DNA of 64,000 nucleotides from a virus, in the IMG/VR virus record IMGVR_UViG_3300025168_000043, positions 1 through 64,000 of that record; one strand, 5' to 3'. The translations under genes and the position numbers were made by a program. The notes below the pieces were generated by a model that searched no databases, was not told the DNA's origin, and was given only the letters and a program-made list of their open reading frames with translations. Positions within the stretch are counted from its first letter, which is position 1. Each line of letters opens with the position of its first letter. This document shows positions 22,452 through 29,752 of the stretch, one piece after another.

Positions 22452-23041
22452 GTTTTGAAGTGGTCAACCAATTTGAAAAAGAAGTGGCTAAGTTCTTTGG
22501 GTCTACATATGCTGTCGCCACTGACTCTTGTACTCATGCCATAGAATTGTGCTTACGTCGCCAAAACGCAAAAAAGATAAATATCCCAGCAAATACCTAC
22601 CTCTCTGTTCCATTTCTAGCAAATAAATTGTCAATACCACTGGAATGGAGAGAGGAAAGATGGGAAGAATATTATTTTTTCCAAGATACTAATATCGCTG
22701 ATGCAGCAGTGCTATGGAGAAAAGATAGTTATATAGCGGATACTTTTATGTGTCTAAGCTTCCAATACAAAAAACATTTAAGTTTAGGCCGTGGTGGGAT
22801 AATCTTAACTGATGATCCGCAAGCAGCCTCTGATTTGAAAAAAATGTCATATGATGGCAGGCTACCAAATATCCCTTGGCGAGAACAAAATATCGATATG
22901 ATAGGGTATCATTATTATATGACTCCTGAAACAGCCGAACTAGGGCTAAAGAAGCTCTCTGTAGCAAAACAGACAGAACCAAGAAAATGGACCATAGAAG
23001 ATTGGCCAGACTTAAGAAAAATGGAGATTTTTAAAACATGA
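22448..23041 (+). CDS. Truncated DegT/DnrJ/EryC1-type sugar aminotransferase
   Basis: The 197-aa protein matches the first half of DegT-family PLP aminotransferases: FEKEVAKFFGSTYAVATDSCTHAIELCL, INIPANTYLSVPF and SFQYKKHLSLGRGGIILTDD, which carries the PLP lysine. The family is normally near 370 aa; here the C-terminal small domain is reduced to about 70 residues. There is no frameshift remnant downstream, since gmd starts directly (ATGA overlap). It is either a minimal enzyme or a degenerated one. A 4-amino-sugar made from the Gmd product (as in perosamine) would fit the context. Confidence 0.75.
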   Translation: MSFEVVNQFEKEVAKFFGSTYAVATDSCTHAIELCLRRQNAKKINIPANTYLSVPFLANKLSIPLEWREERWEEYYFFQDTNIADAAVLWRKDSYIADTFMCLSFQYKKHLSLGRGGIILTDDPQAASDLKKMSYDGRLPNIPWREQNIDMIGYHYYMTPETAELGLKKLSVAKQTEPRKWTIEDWPDLRKMEIFKT

Positions 23042-24003
23042 AAAAAGCACTTATAACCGGCATTAGCGGTCAGGACGGTAGCTATTTAGCGGAATACCTA
23101 TTAGATTTAGGATATGAAGTTCACGGGATTATCAGACGTTCTTCGGTAGCAGAAAATCAAGATAGTCGCATAACTCACCTAAATGATAAAATTCATACAT
23201 ACTACGGAGATATGTTAGACACTGCTTCCTTAACAAACATCATGTTAAAAGTGCAGCCCGATGAAATATATAATTTAGCCGCAATGAGTCATGTACGCAT
23301 CAGTTTTGACATACCATCCTTTACTATACAAACTAATGGGTTGGCTGTTTTAAACCTTTTAGAAGTTTATAGATTATTCGCCCCCGAGGCTAAGTTCTAT
23401 CAAGCTAGTTCATCTGAGATGTTTGGTAACTCTGTTGACGATGACGGGGTACAACGACTGACTACTCCTATGAAGCCTGTTAGCCCATATGGCTGTGCAA
23501 AGCTGTTAGCATTTAACCTTGTGAGGCATTATAGGCATGCTTATGGATTGCATGCATGTAATGGTATCTTGTTTAATCATGAGTCCCCTAGACGAGGCTC
23601 AAATTTTGTGACAAACAAAGTGGTAAAAGCCGCAGTGGAAATAAAGAAAGGCCTGCGCGATAAGTTAGAACTTGGTAATCTTGATTCTCATCGAGATTGG
23701 GGTCATTCAAAAGATTACGTCCGCGCAATGCATAAAATAATCAATCATGATATAGCAGACGAATGGGTTGTATCAACAGGAGAAACATGGTCTGTTAGAG
23801 ACTTGGTAGAGTATGTTTTTAGGAAACTAGATATGAACTGGGAAGATTATGTTGTGCAAAATCCAAAATTTATGAGACCTGAAGAGTTAAAATATTTAAA
23901 GGGCGACTCTCAAAGATCAAGAGATGTCTTAGGGTGGAAACCAGAGTATACTTTTCATTCTATGTTGGATGAGATGATAGAAAGTTGGATGAAAAAGCTG
24001 TGA
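23038..24003 (+). CDS. gmd: GDP-mannose 4,6-dehydratase
   Basis: This 321-aa extended SDR enzyme has a NAD(P) loop ITGISGQDGSYLAEYLL (residues 6-22), HGIIRRSS, YNLAAMSHVRISFD near 79 and SPYGCAKLLAFNLVRHYR near 149 (catalytic Tyr and Lys), then FNHESPRRGSNFVTNK, all typical of Gmd. It converts GDP-mannose to GDP-4-keto-6-deoxymannose. The length is normal and the enzyme looks intact. It feeds the following fcl gene and possibly the truncated aminotransferase upstream. Confidence 0.95.
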   Translation: MKKALITGISGQDGSYLAEYLLDLGYEVHGIIRRSSVAENQDSRITHLNDKIHTYYGDMLDTASLTNIMLKVQPDEIYNLAAMSHVRISFDIPSFTIQTNGLAVLNLLEVYRLFAPEAKFYQASSSEMFGNSVDDDGVQRLTTPMKPVSPYGCAKLLAFNLVRHYRHAYGLHACNGILFNHESPRRGSNFVTNKVVKAAVEIKKGLRDKLELGNLDSHRDWGHSKDYVRAMHKIINHDIADEWVVSTGETWSVRDLVEYVFRKLDMNWEDYVVQNPKFMRPEELKYLKGDSQRSRDVLGWKPEYTFHSMLDEMIESWMKKL

Positions 24004-24938
24004 TAGATTTGTTGAATAAGAAAGTTTTAGTAACCGGCGGCACCGGAATGCTTGGAAAAGCATTGCAGAAGCAGTTCCCAAGTGCAATATATGCTTCTAC
24101 TAAAGATGCTGATTTAAGAAATAAAACCCAAGCCGAGAAGCTTTTTAAGTTTCATAAGCCAGAAGTTGTTATTCACTTAGCAGGTAGGGTGGGCGGAATC
24201 AAGGCCAATATGGATAACTTGGGGGAGTTTTTCTATGAAAATATTATGATTAACTCAAATGTGCTAGAATGTTGCAGGAAATACCAAGTCCAGAAAGCAC
24301 TATCGGTTCTTAGCACTTGTGTTTACCCTGATGATGCAACTTATCCACTAACAGAGGAACAAATTCATTCTGGCCAACCACACCACTCTAACTATGGTTA
24401 TGCGTATGCCAAGAGAATGCTGGATGTGCAATCAAGATCATATAGAGAACAGTTTGGGTGCAATTTTATTACTATTATACCAAATAACTTATTTGGAATT
24501 CATGACAACTTTGATTTAGAAAATTCTCACGTTATTCCTGCTATGATTAGAAAATTTTACGAAGCTAAAAGAGATAACAAATCAGTTGTTCTATGGGGTG
24601 ATGGAACACCACTAAGAGAGTTCACTTATGCTGGAGATATGGCAAGAATAATATTATTTTTATTGAAAAACTATGATAATCCATACCCAATAAATGTAGG
24701 CAGCACAGAGGAACACTCTATCAAGACAGTTGCTAACATAATATCCAATATATATAATTTTAAAGGTGATATTATATGGGACACCTCTGGCCCACCCGGA
24801 CAGTTTAGAAAACCATCAAGTAATAAAAATCTTATAGATCTGGGCTGGACACAAGAAGAATATACAGATTTTAGCAAATCTTTGCAGCTAGTATGTGAGT
24901 GGTTTGAAGAAAACTATAGTGTAGCGAGGGGAATTTAA
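23985..24938 (+). CDS. fcl: GDP-L-fucose synthase
   Basis: The 317-aa SDR enzyme has KVLVTGGTGMLGKALQ (residues 8-23), HLAGRVGGIKANMDN near 64 and STCVYPDDATYPLTEEQ near 108, all diagnostic of GDP-fucose synthase (GMER/WcaG). The catalytic YAYAKRMLDVQSRSYREQ follows near 139, then NLFGIHDNFD. It makes GDP-L-fucose from the Gmd product. The start is uncertain: ATG 23985 overlaps gmd by 19 nt, and GTG 24000 (GTGA overlap) is equally possible. Confidence 0.94.
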   Translation: MDEKAVIDLLNKKVLVTGGTGMLGKALQKQFPSAIYASTKDADLRNKTQAEKLFKFHKPEVVIHLAGRVGGIKANMDNLGEFFYENIMINSNVLECCRKYQVQKALSVLSTCVYPDDATYPLTEEQIHSGQPHHSNYGYAYAKRMLDVQSRSYREQFGCNFITIIPNNLFGIHDNFDLENSHVIPAMIRKFYEAKRDNKSVVLWGDGTPLREFTYAGDMARIILFLLKNYDNPYPINVGSTEEHSIKTVANIISNIYNFKGDIIWDTSGPPGQFRKPSSNKNLIDLGWTQEEYTDFSKSLQLVCEWFEENYSVARGI

Positions 24939-24943
24939 ACGCG

Positions 24944-25780
24944 ATGAAAAAGTATCTTGTAACAGGTTATAAAGGATTTATAGGTTCAAAACTTTATAAT
25001 GCATTACCTGTTGAACAAACAATAGGTATCGATCTTAAAGACGGGCACGATATTATTGATCAACTCCCAGACGAGAAGGTTGATGTGGTATTTCACATGG
25101 CTGCACTTCCAAGTGTCGAATATTCAGTCAAGCACCCCTCTTACACATTAAAGCATAATGTACTTGGAACCTCAAAAGTATTAGAATGGGCCAAAAAACA
25201 AGGGGTTAAGAGAGTTGTGTTCTCTTCCTCAGCCGCTGTGTACGGTGATGATTCAGGGCCTACCTCTCCGTATGGTATGCACAAACTAATGAGCGAAAAA
25301 GAGTGCAAATTATACTCAGATTTATATGGTCTAGATACGGTTAGTTTAAGGTATTTTAATGTCTATTCTGAAGATCAACCATATGGCGGCGCCTATTCTA
25401 CAGTTATATCTGCTTGGATGGAGATGGTACGACAATCTAAGCCTTTGAGAATAGATGGCGATGGTAGTCAAACAAGAGATTACATATATGTAGAGGATGT
25501 AATCGAAGCCAATATATTTTGTGCCAACTATAAAAAGAACTTCAATGGTGCCTCATTTGATGTAGGTTCAGGTGAATCGGTATCTCTGGTAGAGATCAAG
25601 AATTTTATTGATACAATACAGAATGTACAGTGGGCCGTAGGTCCACAGCGTCCCGGAGATATTCTACATAGCGAAGCAGACGCGAGCGGTTTATATAATT
25701 TAGGGTGGTCATCTAAAACTAATATTTTAGATGGTCTAAAAAGATGCTTTAATATAAGCAAAGGAGAAAATAATGAGTAA
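24944..25780 (+). CDS. NAD-dependent sugar epimerase/dehydratase
   Basis: This 278-aa extended SDR has KYLVTGYKGFIGSKL (residues 3-17), FHMAALPSVEYSVKHP near 50, SSSAAVYGDDSGPTSPYG near 93 and YGMHKLMSEKECKLYSDL (catalytic Tyr/Lys), then LRYFNVYSEDQPYGG. It resembles UDP-glucose/GlcNAc 4-epimerases and related decarboxylases. It is a little short for the family. It is the last gene of the glycan cluster; the next gene starts 8 nt inside its end. Confidence 0.88.
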   Translation: MKKYLVTGYKGFIGSKLYNALPVEQTIGIDLKDGHDIIDQLPDEKVDVVFHMAALPSVEYSVKHPSYTLKHNVLGTSKVLEWAKKQGVKRVVFSSSAAVYGDDSGPTSPYGMHKLMSEKECKLYSDLYGLDTVSLRYFNVYSEDQPYGGAYSTVISAWMEMVRQSKPLRIDGDGSQTRDYIYVEDVIEANIFCANYKKNFNGASFDVGSGESVSLVEIKNFIDTIQNVQWAVGPQRPGDILHSEADASGLYNLGWSSKTNILDGLKRCFNISKGENNE

Positions 25781-25973
25781 TAAAGATATGTTGATGTCAG
25801 ACCAAGCACTAGGTGCTCTGATGATGGCGCTCCAGAAGTCTTTAATGGAACAGTCGGATATCATTCCAGTTTTGAAAGGGTTTAAATTTAGACTTTCAGA
25901 AGAAGGTTTGGTAGTCATGAATCCACCTCTAGTCAAAATTAAAGAAGATTTTGAGGAAAACGAGGAGGAATAA
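25773..25973 (+). CDS. Small phage protein, unknown
   Basis: The 66-aa protein has a Met- and Leu-rich helical first half (DQALGALMMALQKSLM) and an acidic C-terminus. AAGGAG gives a strong ribosome site inside the end of the epimerase gene. It opens a run of small phage genes leading to the sigma factor. No motif is recognised. Confidence 0.65.
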   Translation: MSNKDMLMSDQALGALMMALQKSLMEQSDIIPVLKGFKFRLSEEGLVVMNPPLVKIKEDFEENEEE

Positions 25974-25974
25974 C

Positions 25975-26229
25975 TTGCCACGCTATACTTATAGATGCGA
26001 TGTCTGTGGCAATTCTTTCGATGTATCTCATTCGATTTCTGAAAAATTAACTGATTGTGAGTGTGGCGAAGAAGGTTCTTTAAAAAGAATCCCCTCTTTG
26101 TCTTTTCGTGCTTCTGTTGACCAAAATAAGCAGAAAGCAGGGGCTAAAATTAAAGAATTTATTGAAGACACTAGAAAAGACATAGATGATTATAAAAATA
26201 AAATTTCTGAGGGAGTAGACAATGTTTGA
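25975..26229 (+). CDS. FmdB-type zinc-ribbon protein
   Basis: This 84-aa protein starts at TTG 25975, with AGGAGG 6 nt upstream. It reads PRYTYRCDVCGNSFDVSHSI, then TDCECGEEGSLKRIPS: two Cys pairs (CDVC and CEC) forming the FmdB/CxxC_CxxC_SSSS zinc ribbon, followed by a helical charged tail. The family is annotated as putative regulatory proteins with unknown activity and is common in large phages near late regulators. It overlaps the next gene. Confidence 0.8.
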   Translation: MPRYTYRCDVCGNSFDVSHSISEKLTDCECGEEGSLKRIPSLSFRASVDQNKQKAGAKIKEFIEDTRKDIDDYKNKISEGVDNV

Positions 26230-26551
26230 TTTATTTTTTATGATATTCCTCATTATTTCACTTTTCCTTAACATATTCTTGTTTTGGTATTGTAGAAACC
26301 TTATGATTAGTTTATATGACACCTCAGAAGATATACAGACGCTTGTTGAAGAAATATTATCTTTTGACAAGCATTTAAATGATGTTCACGAATTAGAGGT
26401 ATTTTATGGAGATGAAACTCTTGGAAATCTTATAAGACACTCCAAGGGGCTTGTTGAAACATTAGATGACTTCGTAGAAATTTATACCCTGTTCGACCAA
26501 GAAGCAGAAGAACAGTTAACCGAGGAGGTGCCTGATGATGCCGATGCCTAA
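26222..26551 (+). CDS. Membrane-anchored small protein, unknown
   Basis: The 109-aa protein has an N-terminal membrane helix of about 22 residues (FFMIFLIISLFLNIFLFWYC) and an acidic cytoplasmic or periplasmic helix-rich domain ending EEQLTEEVPDDADA. There is no cleavage site or lipobox. It overlaps both neighbours, so it is in the operon that carries the sigma factor. Function is not recognised; membrane-bound regulators and lysis factors are possible. Confidence 0.65.
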   Translation: MFDLFFMIFLIISLFLNIFLFWYCRNLMISLYDTSEDIQTLVEEILSFDKHLNDVHELEVFYGDETLGNLIRHSKGLVETLDDFVEIYTLFDQEAEEQLTEEVPDDADA

Positions 26552-27239
26552 ACCAAGAAAGAGAAGAGCTAAGGGTAAACAATACTTTACCAAAGAACAC
26601 GAAAATGCAATAATCAAATATGTGGCATCGACAGACCTCCGGGAGAGATCCTATCTGTATAACGAGTTTATCGGCCCTGTATTTAGCGAGATGGTAGACA
26701 AAATAGTTTATACTTATAAGTTTACCACTCTGCCAAACATCGCCGATCTGCAAAACGAATGCAAAGTGTGGCTTGTAACAATCTTACCAAAGTATAATCC
26801 AGAGAAAGCGAAAGCATTCTCTTACTTCTCGGTCATTACCAAGAACTGGTTTATTCACAAAGTTAAAAAGCAAAGTAAGAAAAGACGAACAGAACTTGAA
26901 ATAGTTGAGCAGTTACCCAAAGAAATGGAAATGAAATACCTTTCCACTGCCAATCCTTATCCCAACCGTCGCGAACACGAAGAGTTTTTCAACTTCCTTA
27001 AGAATGAGATTGATACTTGGGAACACGACAAAATGAAAGTAAACGAAGAAAAAGTCCTAAATGCCGTCCGTATTCTATTTGATAGTGCCGAAGACATAGA
27101 AATTTTTAACAAGAAAGCTATTTATTTATATATGAGAGAGATAACTGGTTTAAACACCAAGCAAGTTGTCAACAACCTTAATAAAATGCGCGTTAAATAT
27201 GCAGTCTTCCGCAAAAAATGGAATAAGGGCGAGTTATGA
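26535..27239 (+). CDS. gp55-like sigma factor for late transcription
   Basis: This 234-aa basic protein has a sigma region 2-like block at about residues 68-118: ADLQNECKVWLVTILPKY, then NPEKAKAFSYFSVITKNWFI, which matches the DLxQEGxxxLxxAxxKYDPxxGxxFSxYxxxxI pattern. A C-terminal helix-turn-helix-like part runs to KYAVFRKKW. The size and single region-2 layout resemble T4 gp55, the late sigma factor that binds host RNA polymerase core and recognises an eight-base -10 element. GAGGAGG lies upstream of two adjacent ATGs. The ACTAYTTA motif found before many genes here is my candidate for its target. Confidence 0.7.
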   Translation: MMPMPKPRKRRAKGKQYFTKEHENAIIKYVASTDLRERSYLYNEFIGPVFSEMVDKIVYTYKFTTLPNIADLQNECKVWLVTILPKYNPEKAKAFSYFSVITKNWFIHKVKKQSKKRRTELEIVEQLPKEMEMKYLSTANPYPNRREHEEFFNFLKNEIDTWEHDKMKVNEEKVLNAVRILFDSAEDIEIFNKKAIYLYMREITGLNTKQVVNNLNKMRVKYAVFRKKWNKGEL

Positions 27240-27532
27240 AAGATTTAGATCACTACCTTGAGACAGCGATTAATAACATACAAGATGACCGCGAGATCAC
27301 CAAAGAACTCTTAGACGATGTGATGCGATACCTCTCTAAGGATGAGGAGAGGCACACGCAGGTGGGCTCCGTAGCAGCTAAGTATGTGGAGACCCTGCAA
27401 CGCTCCAACGAGCAGCTAGTGAAGATCTCAGGCCTTATTCACAAGCAACAGGCTGGTGACACTGGCTTAACAGACACAGACCGCGAAGACATCTTTGAGA
27501 TGTTACAGCAGGAGACCACCGATGGAGGTTGA
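27236..27532 (+). CDS. Small helical phage protein, unknown
   Basis: The 98-aa, mostly helical, charged protein overlaps the sigma-factor stop by 4 nt. The region GSVAAKYVETLQRSNEQLVKI near residues 43-64 resembles the oligomerising helices of small phage packaging or late-transcription co-factors, but this is only an impression. Being next to a gp55-like gene, a gp33-like co-activator role is possible but unsupported by motifs. Confidence 0.6.
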   Translation: MKDLDHYLETAINNIQDDREITKELLDDVMRYLSKDEERHTQVGSVAAKYVETLQRSNEQLVKISGLIHKQQAGDTGLTDTDREDIFEMLQQETTDGG

Positions 27533-28724
27533 TTACCGAAATATTCTACCGGGTCAGTTAAATCCAGATCTAACTCCGACTATTGGTACACCCATTGCAC
27601 GATCATCAAATATCATTGATGATCCAATGTCTATATATCGTAGGTCTATTAAAAATGTGTTCGCTCCAAATATATTTGATAATGTTAGTACACTTCGAGC
27701 CATAGTTTTATATGTATATCAAGCTCCGGGCCAACCAATTCTTGGTAGTATGCCACTTAAACAACGTTCAAAAGCAGATACAGCAGATGCCAATTCAGTA
27801 CATTTAGTTCAGTATGGCATTGAGGGTGGTGATGAAGTCTATATTAAGTGTATGATTCCGGAAGCACATTTACAAAATCCTAATCCATTTGAGGCAAGTG
27901 ACACAGCCGGTTTCTTAAGCATTGCGGATACCTTTTATCCTGCATATATGGCTAAAAATAAAGAAATAGGATCTGATTGCAAAGGCTTGATGCCCGGTTC
28001 AATAGTGGAAGTTAGATTTGATGACCCAAATAGGTCTATTGGATATATCTCTTCAATCGTACACAGGGCTACAAACCATATCCTTGGGGATCTCATGCTA
28101 CAAAACTCTGCCCAAGGAGCCTTTAATGGAGGTAATCCAACAACTACTCCTTTCGCCGGCATCGATCAAGATGCTGGCGCAGCGTATAATTCTGGAAGAG
28201 AGCAGCTTGCCACCGCACAAGAACTACTCGATGCATACCCACAAATATCCCCCGAACTAGCAAATAAAATAGTAGAAGTAGGTAATAATCTTGAGCCCCC
28301 GATGGACCCTGCATGGTTAGCCAATGTTATAAACTTTGAGACTGGCTATACTTTTGATGCTTCTGCCGTTAACCAAATAGGCGCGACGGGATTAATACAG
28401 TTCCTTGGTTCTACAGCTAAAAATCTTGGCACAACAACTGAAGATCTAGCTGCAATGAGTGATGTAGAACAAATGGAATTTGTTGAAAAATATTTTCAAC
28501 AAAAAATAGATCAAAACGGTCCAATAGAGAATGCAAATGACGCCTTTATGGCAGTATTTTATCCACCAGCTATGGGTAAAGGACCTAACTTCAGTATTTA
28601 TGACCACGCGGCAAGAACCAAAGGCCCGCGCTTTGCCGAAGCTATAAGAAGAAGTAACAGGGGTATTACTAGGTCAGGACAATATACTGATTTAGCTTTT
28701 AGGAAATCGAGAGTACTAAATTAA
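27522..28724 (+). CDS. Baseplate hub-like protein with lytic transglycosylase domain
   Basis: The protein is 400 aa from ATG 27522 (AGGAG 7 nt before). The N-terminal two thirds carry an OB-like block near 150-185 (LMPGSIVEVRFDDPNRSIGYISSIV-type strands). The C-terminal part is an SLT/lysozyme-like domain: WLANVINFETGYTFDASAVN with the catalytic Glu at about 273, then GATGLIQF (about 287-294) as in soluble transglycosylases. It would cut peptidoglycan during DNA injection, like the T4 gp5 hub. It starts the baseplate module. Confidence 0.8.
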   Translation: MEVDYRNILPGQLNPDLTPTIGTPIARSSNIIDDPMSIYRRSIKNVFAPNIFDNVSTLRAIVLYVYQAPGQPILGSMPLKQRSKADTADANSVHLVQYGIEGGDEVYIKCMIPEAHLQNPNPFEASDTAGFLSIADTFYPAYMAKNKEIGSDCKGLMPGSIVEVRFDDPNRSIGYISSIVHRATNHILGDLMLQNSAQGAFNGGNPTTTPFAGIDQDAGAAYNSGREQLATAQELLDAYPQISPELANKIVEVGNNLEPPMDPAWLANVINFETGYTFDASAVNQIGATGLIQFLGSTAKNLGTTTEDLAAMSDVEQMEFVEKYFQQKIDQNGPIENANDAFMAVFYPPAMGKGPNFSIYDHAARTKGPRFAEAIRRSNRGITRSGQYTDLAFRKSRVLN

Positions 28725-29750
28725 ATGGCAAAAGATAAAAAAATAAATAAGAAAAATAAGAAACTGAGCCCATTTGACGGAAAACTGAGCCCTAAAGATG
28801 GAGCAGGGTTCGACAATACGGTTTTAAAAGAAAAGCAGCCAAATTATGTGTTAGCGGAATGCGAAAAACAATACCCACCAACTGTATTAAATAATGCTAG
28901 GGTTGTATTCGGCCGCGACAGAAATTCTTCAATCAGTTCAGGATATGGTGGAAAAGGACATACTAGGTCCGGCGCTATTGATTTAGTGGTTGGACTTCAA
29001 GGCTGGTCACCGGGTGAAAATTATAAAGAGATTAAGAAGACCGGTGAAGAAAAAATGGGTTTTGCTGATAAAAGCTTTGGCTCGATGAATAATGGCCAAC
29101 CCGGAGACGCTGCAAGAATTTATATATCTCAACGTGCTGATATCGATAAGTATTTTGATATATGTGATGGTAATGTTGGGCAATCAATAGCAGATTCTGC
29201 TATTGGTATGAAGGCAGACTCTATTAGGATTATGGCTAGAAAAGGCATTAAGATTGTTACCGGAAAGAATCCACCCGGTAGAAACTCTTTAGATGGTAAG
29301 CTAAACGAGACTTACGGTATTGACCTTATCGCCGGGAACCGTGATTTCAGCACGGGTCTAGAAAACACCGTAACTAAAATCTTAAATCTAAAACAGTTTA
29401 GACCTCACCCTCTACAACCTATCCCAAAAGGAGACAATCTAGTACACTTTTTAGACATATTGTCAGATAATATATTACTTCTCAACTCTGTTATTGCTGG
29501 ATTATTAATGATTGTTCCTCTTTTGTCAAGCGCAACACTCTCGCCAAAATTGGGCATAGGCCCAACAGGTCCAATATCTACTTTTCCGGGCCTCACGGAT
29601 CTATCCAGTGTTGGAGCTTATTTGTCTCTTATTAATAAACAAATGACAAAACTAATATCACAGCAACAAAATATGATATCTGAAAAAGTTAACTGCTTAG
29701 AGCACGGCGGCAAATATTATATCAATAGCCGACACAATAGGACCAACTAA
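28725..29750 (+). CDS. Probable baseplate/tail structural protein
   Basis: The 341-aa protein has a basic N-terminus (KDKKINKKNKKLSPFD), a GRDRNSSISSGYGGKGHTRS region near 65 and a core around 125-185 with ISQRADIDKYFDI, then KADSIRIMARKGIKIVTG. The strand-rich core suggests a spike- or hub-associated fold. The C-terminal third has a hydrophobic helical stretch (LLNSVIAGLLMIVPLLSS) near residue 250. It lies directly between the lytic hub protein and the first giant protein, with no gap. Unknown family. Confidence 0.65.
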   Translation: MAKDKKINKKNKKLSPFDGKLSPKDGAGFDNTVLKEKQPNYVLAECEKQYPPTVLNNARVVFGRDRNSSISSGYGGKGHTRSGAIDLVVGLQGWSPGENYKEIKKTGEEKMGFADKSFGSMNNGQPGDAARIYISQRADIDKYFDICDGNVGQSIADSAIGMKADSIRIMARKGIKIVTGKNPPGRNSLDGKLNETYGIDLIAGNRDFSTGLENTVTKILNLKQFRPHPLQPIPKGDNLVHFLDILSDNILLLNSVIAGLLMIVPLLSSATLSPKLGIGPTGPISTFPGLTDLSSVGAYLSLINKQMTKLISQQQNMISEKVNCLEHGGKYYINSRHNRTN

Positions 29751-29752
29751 AA

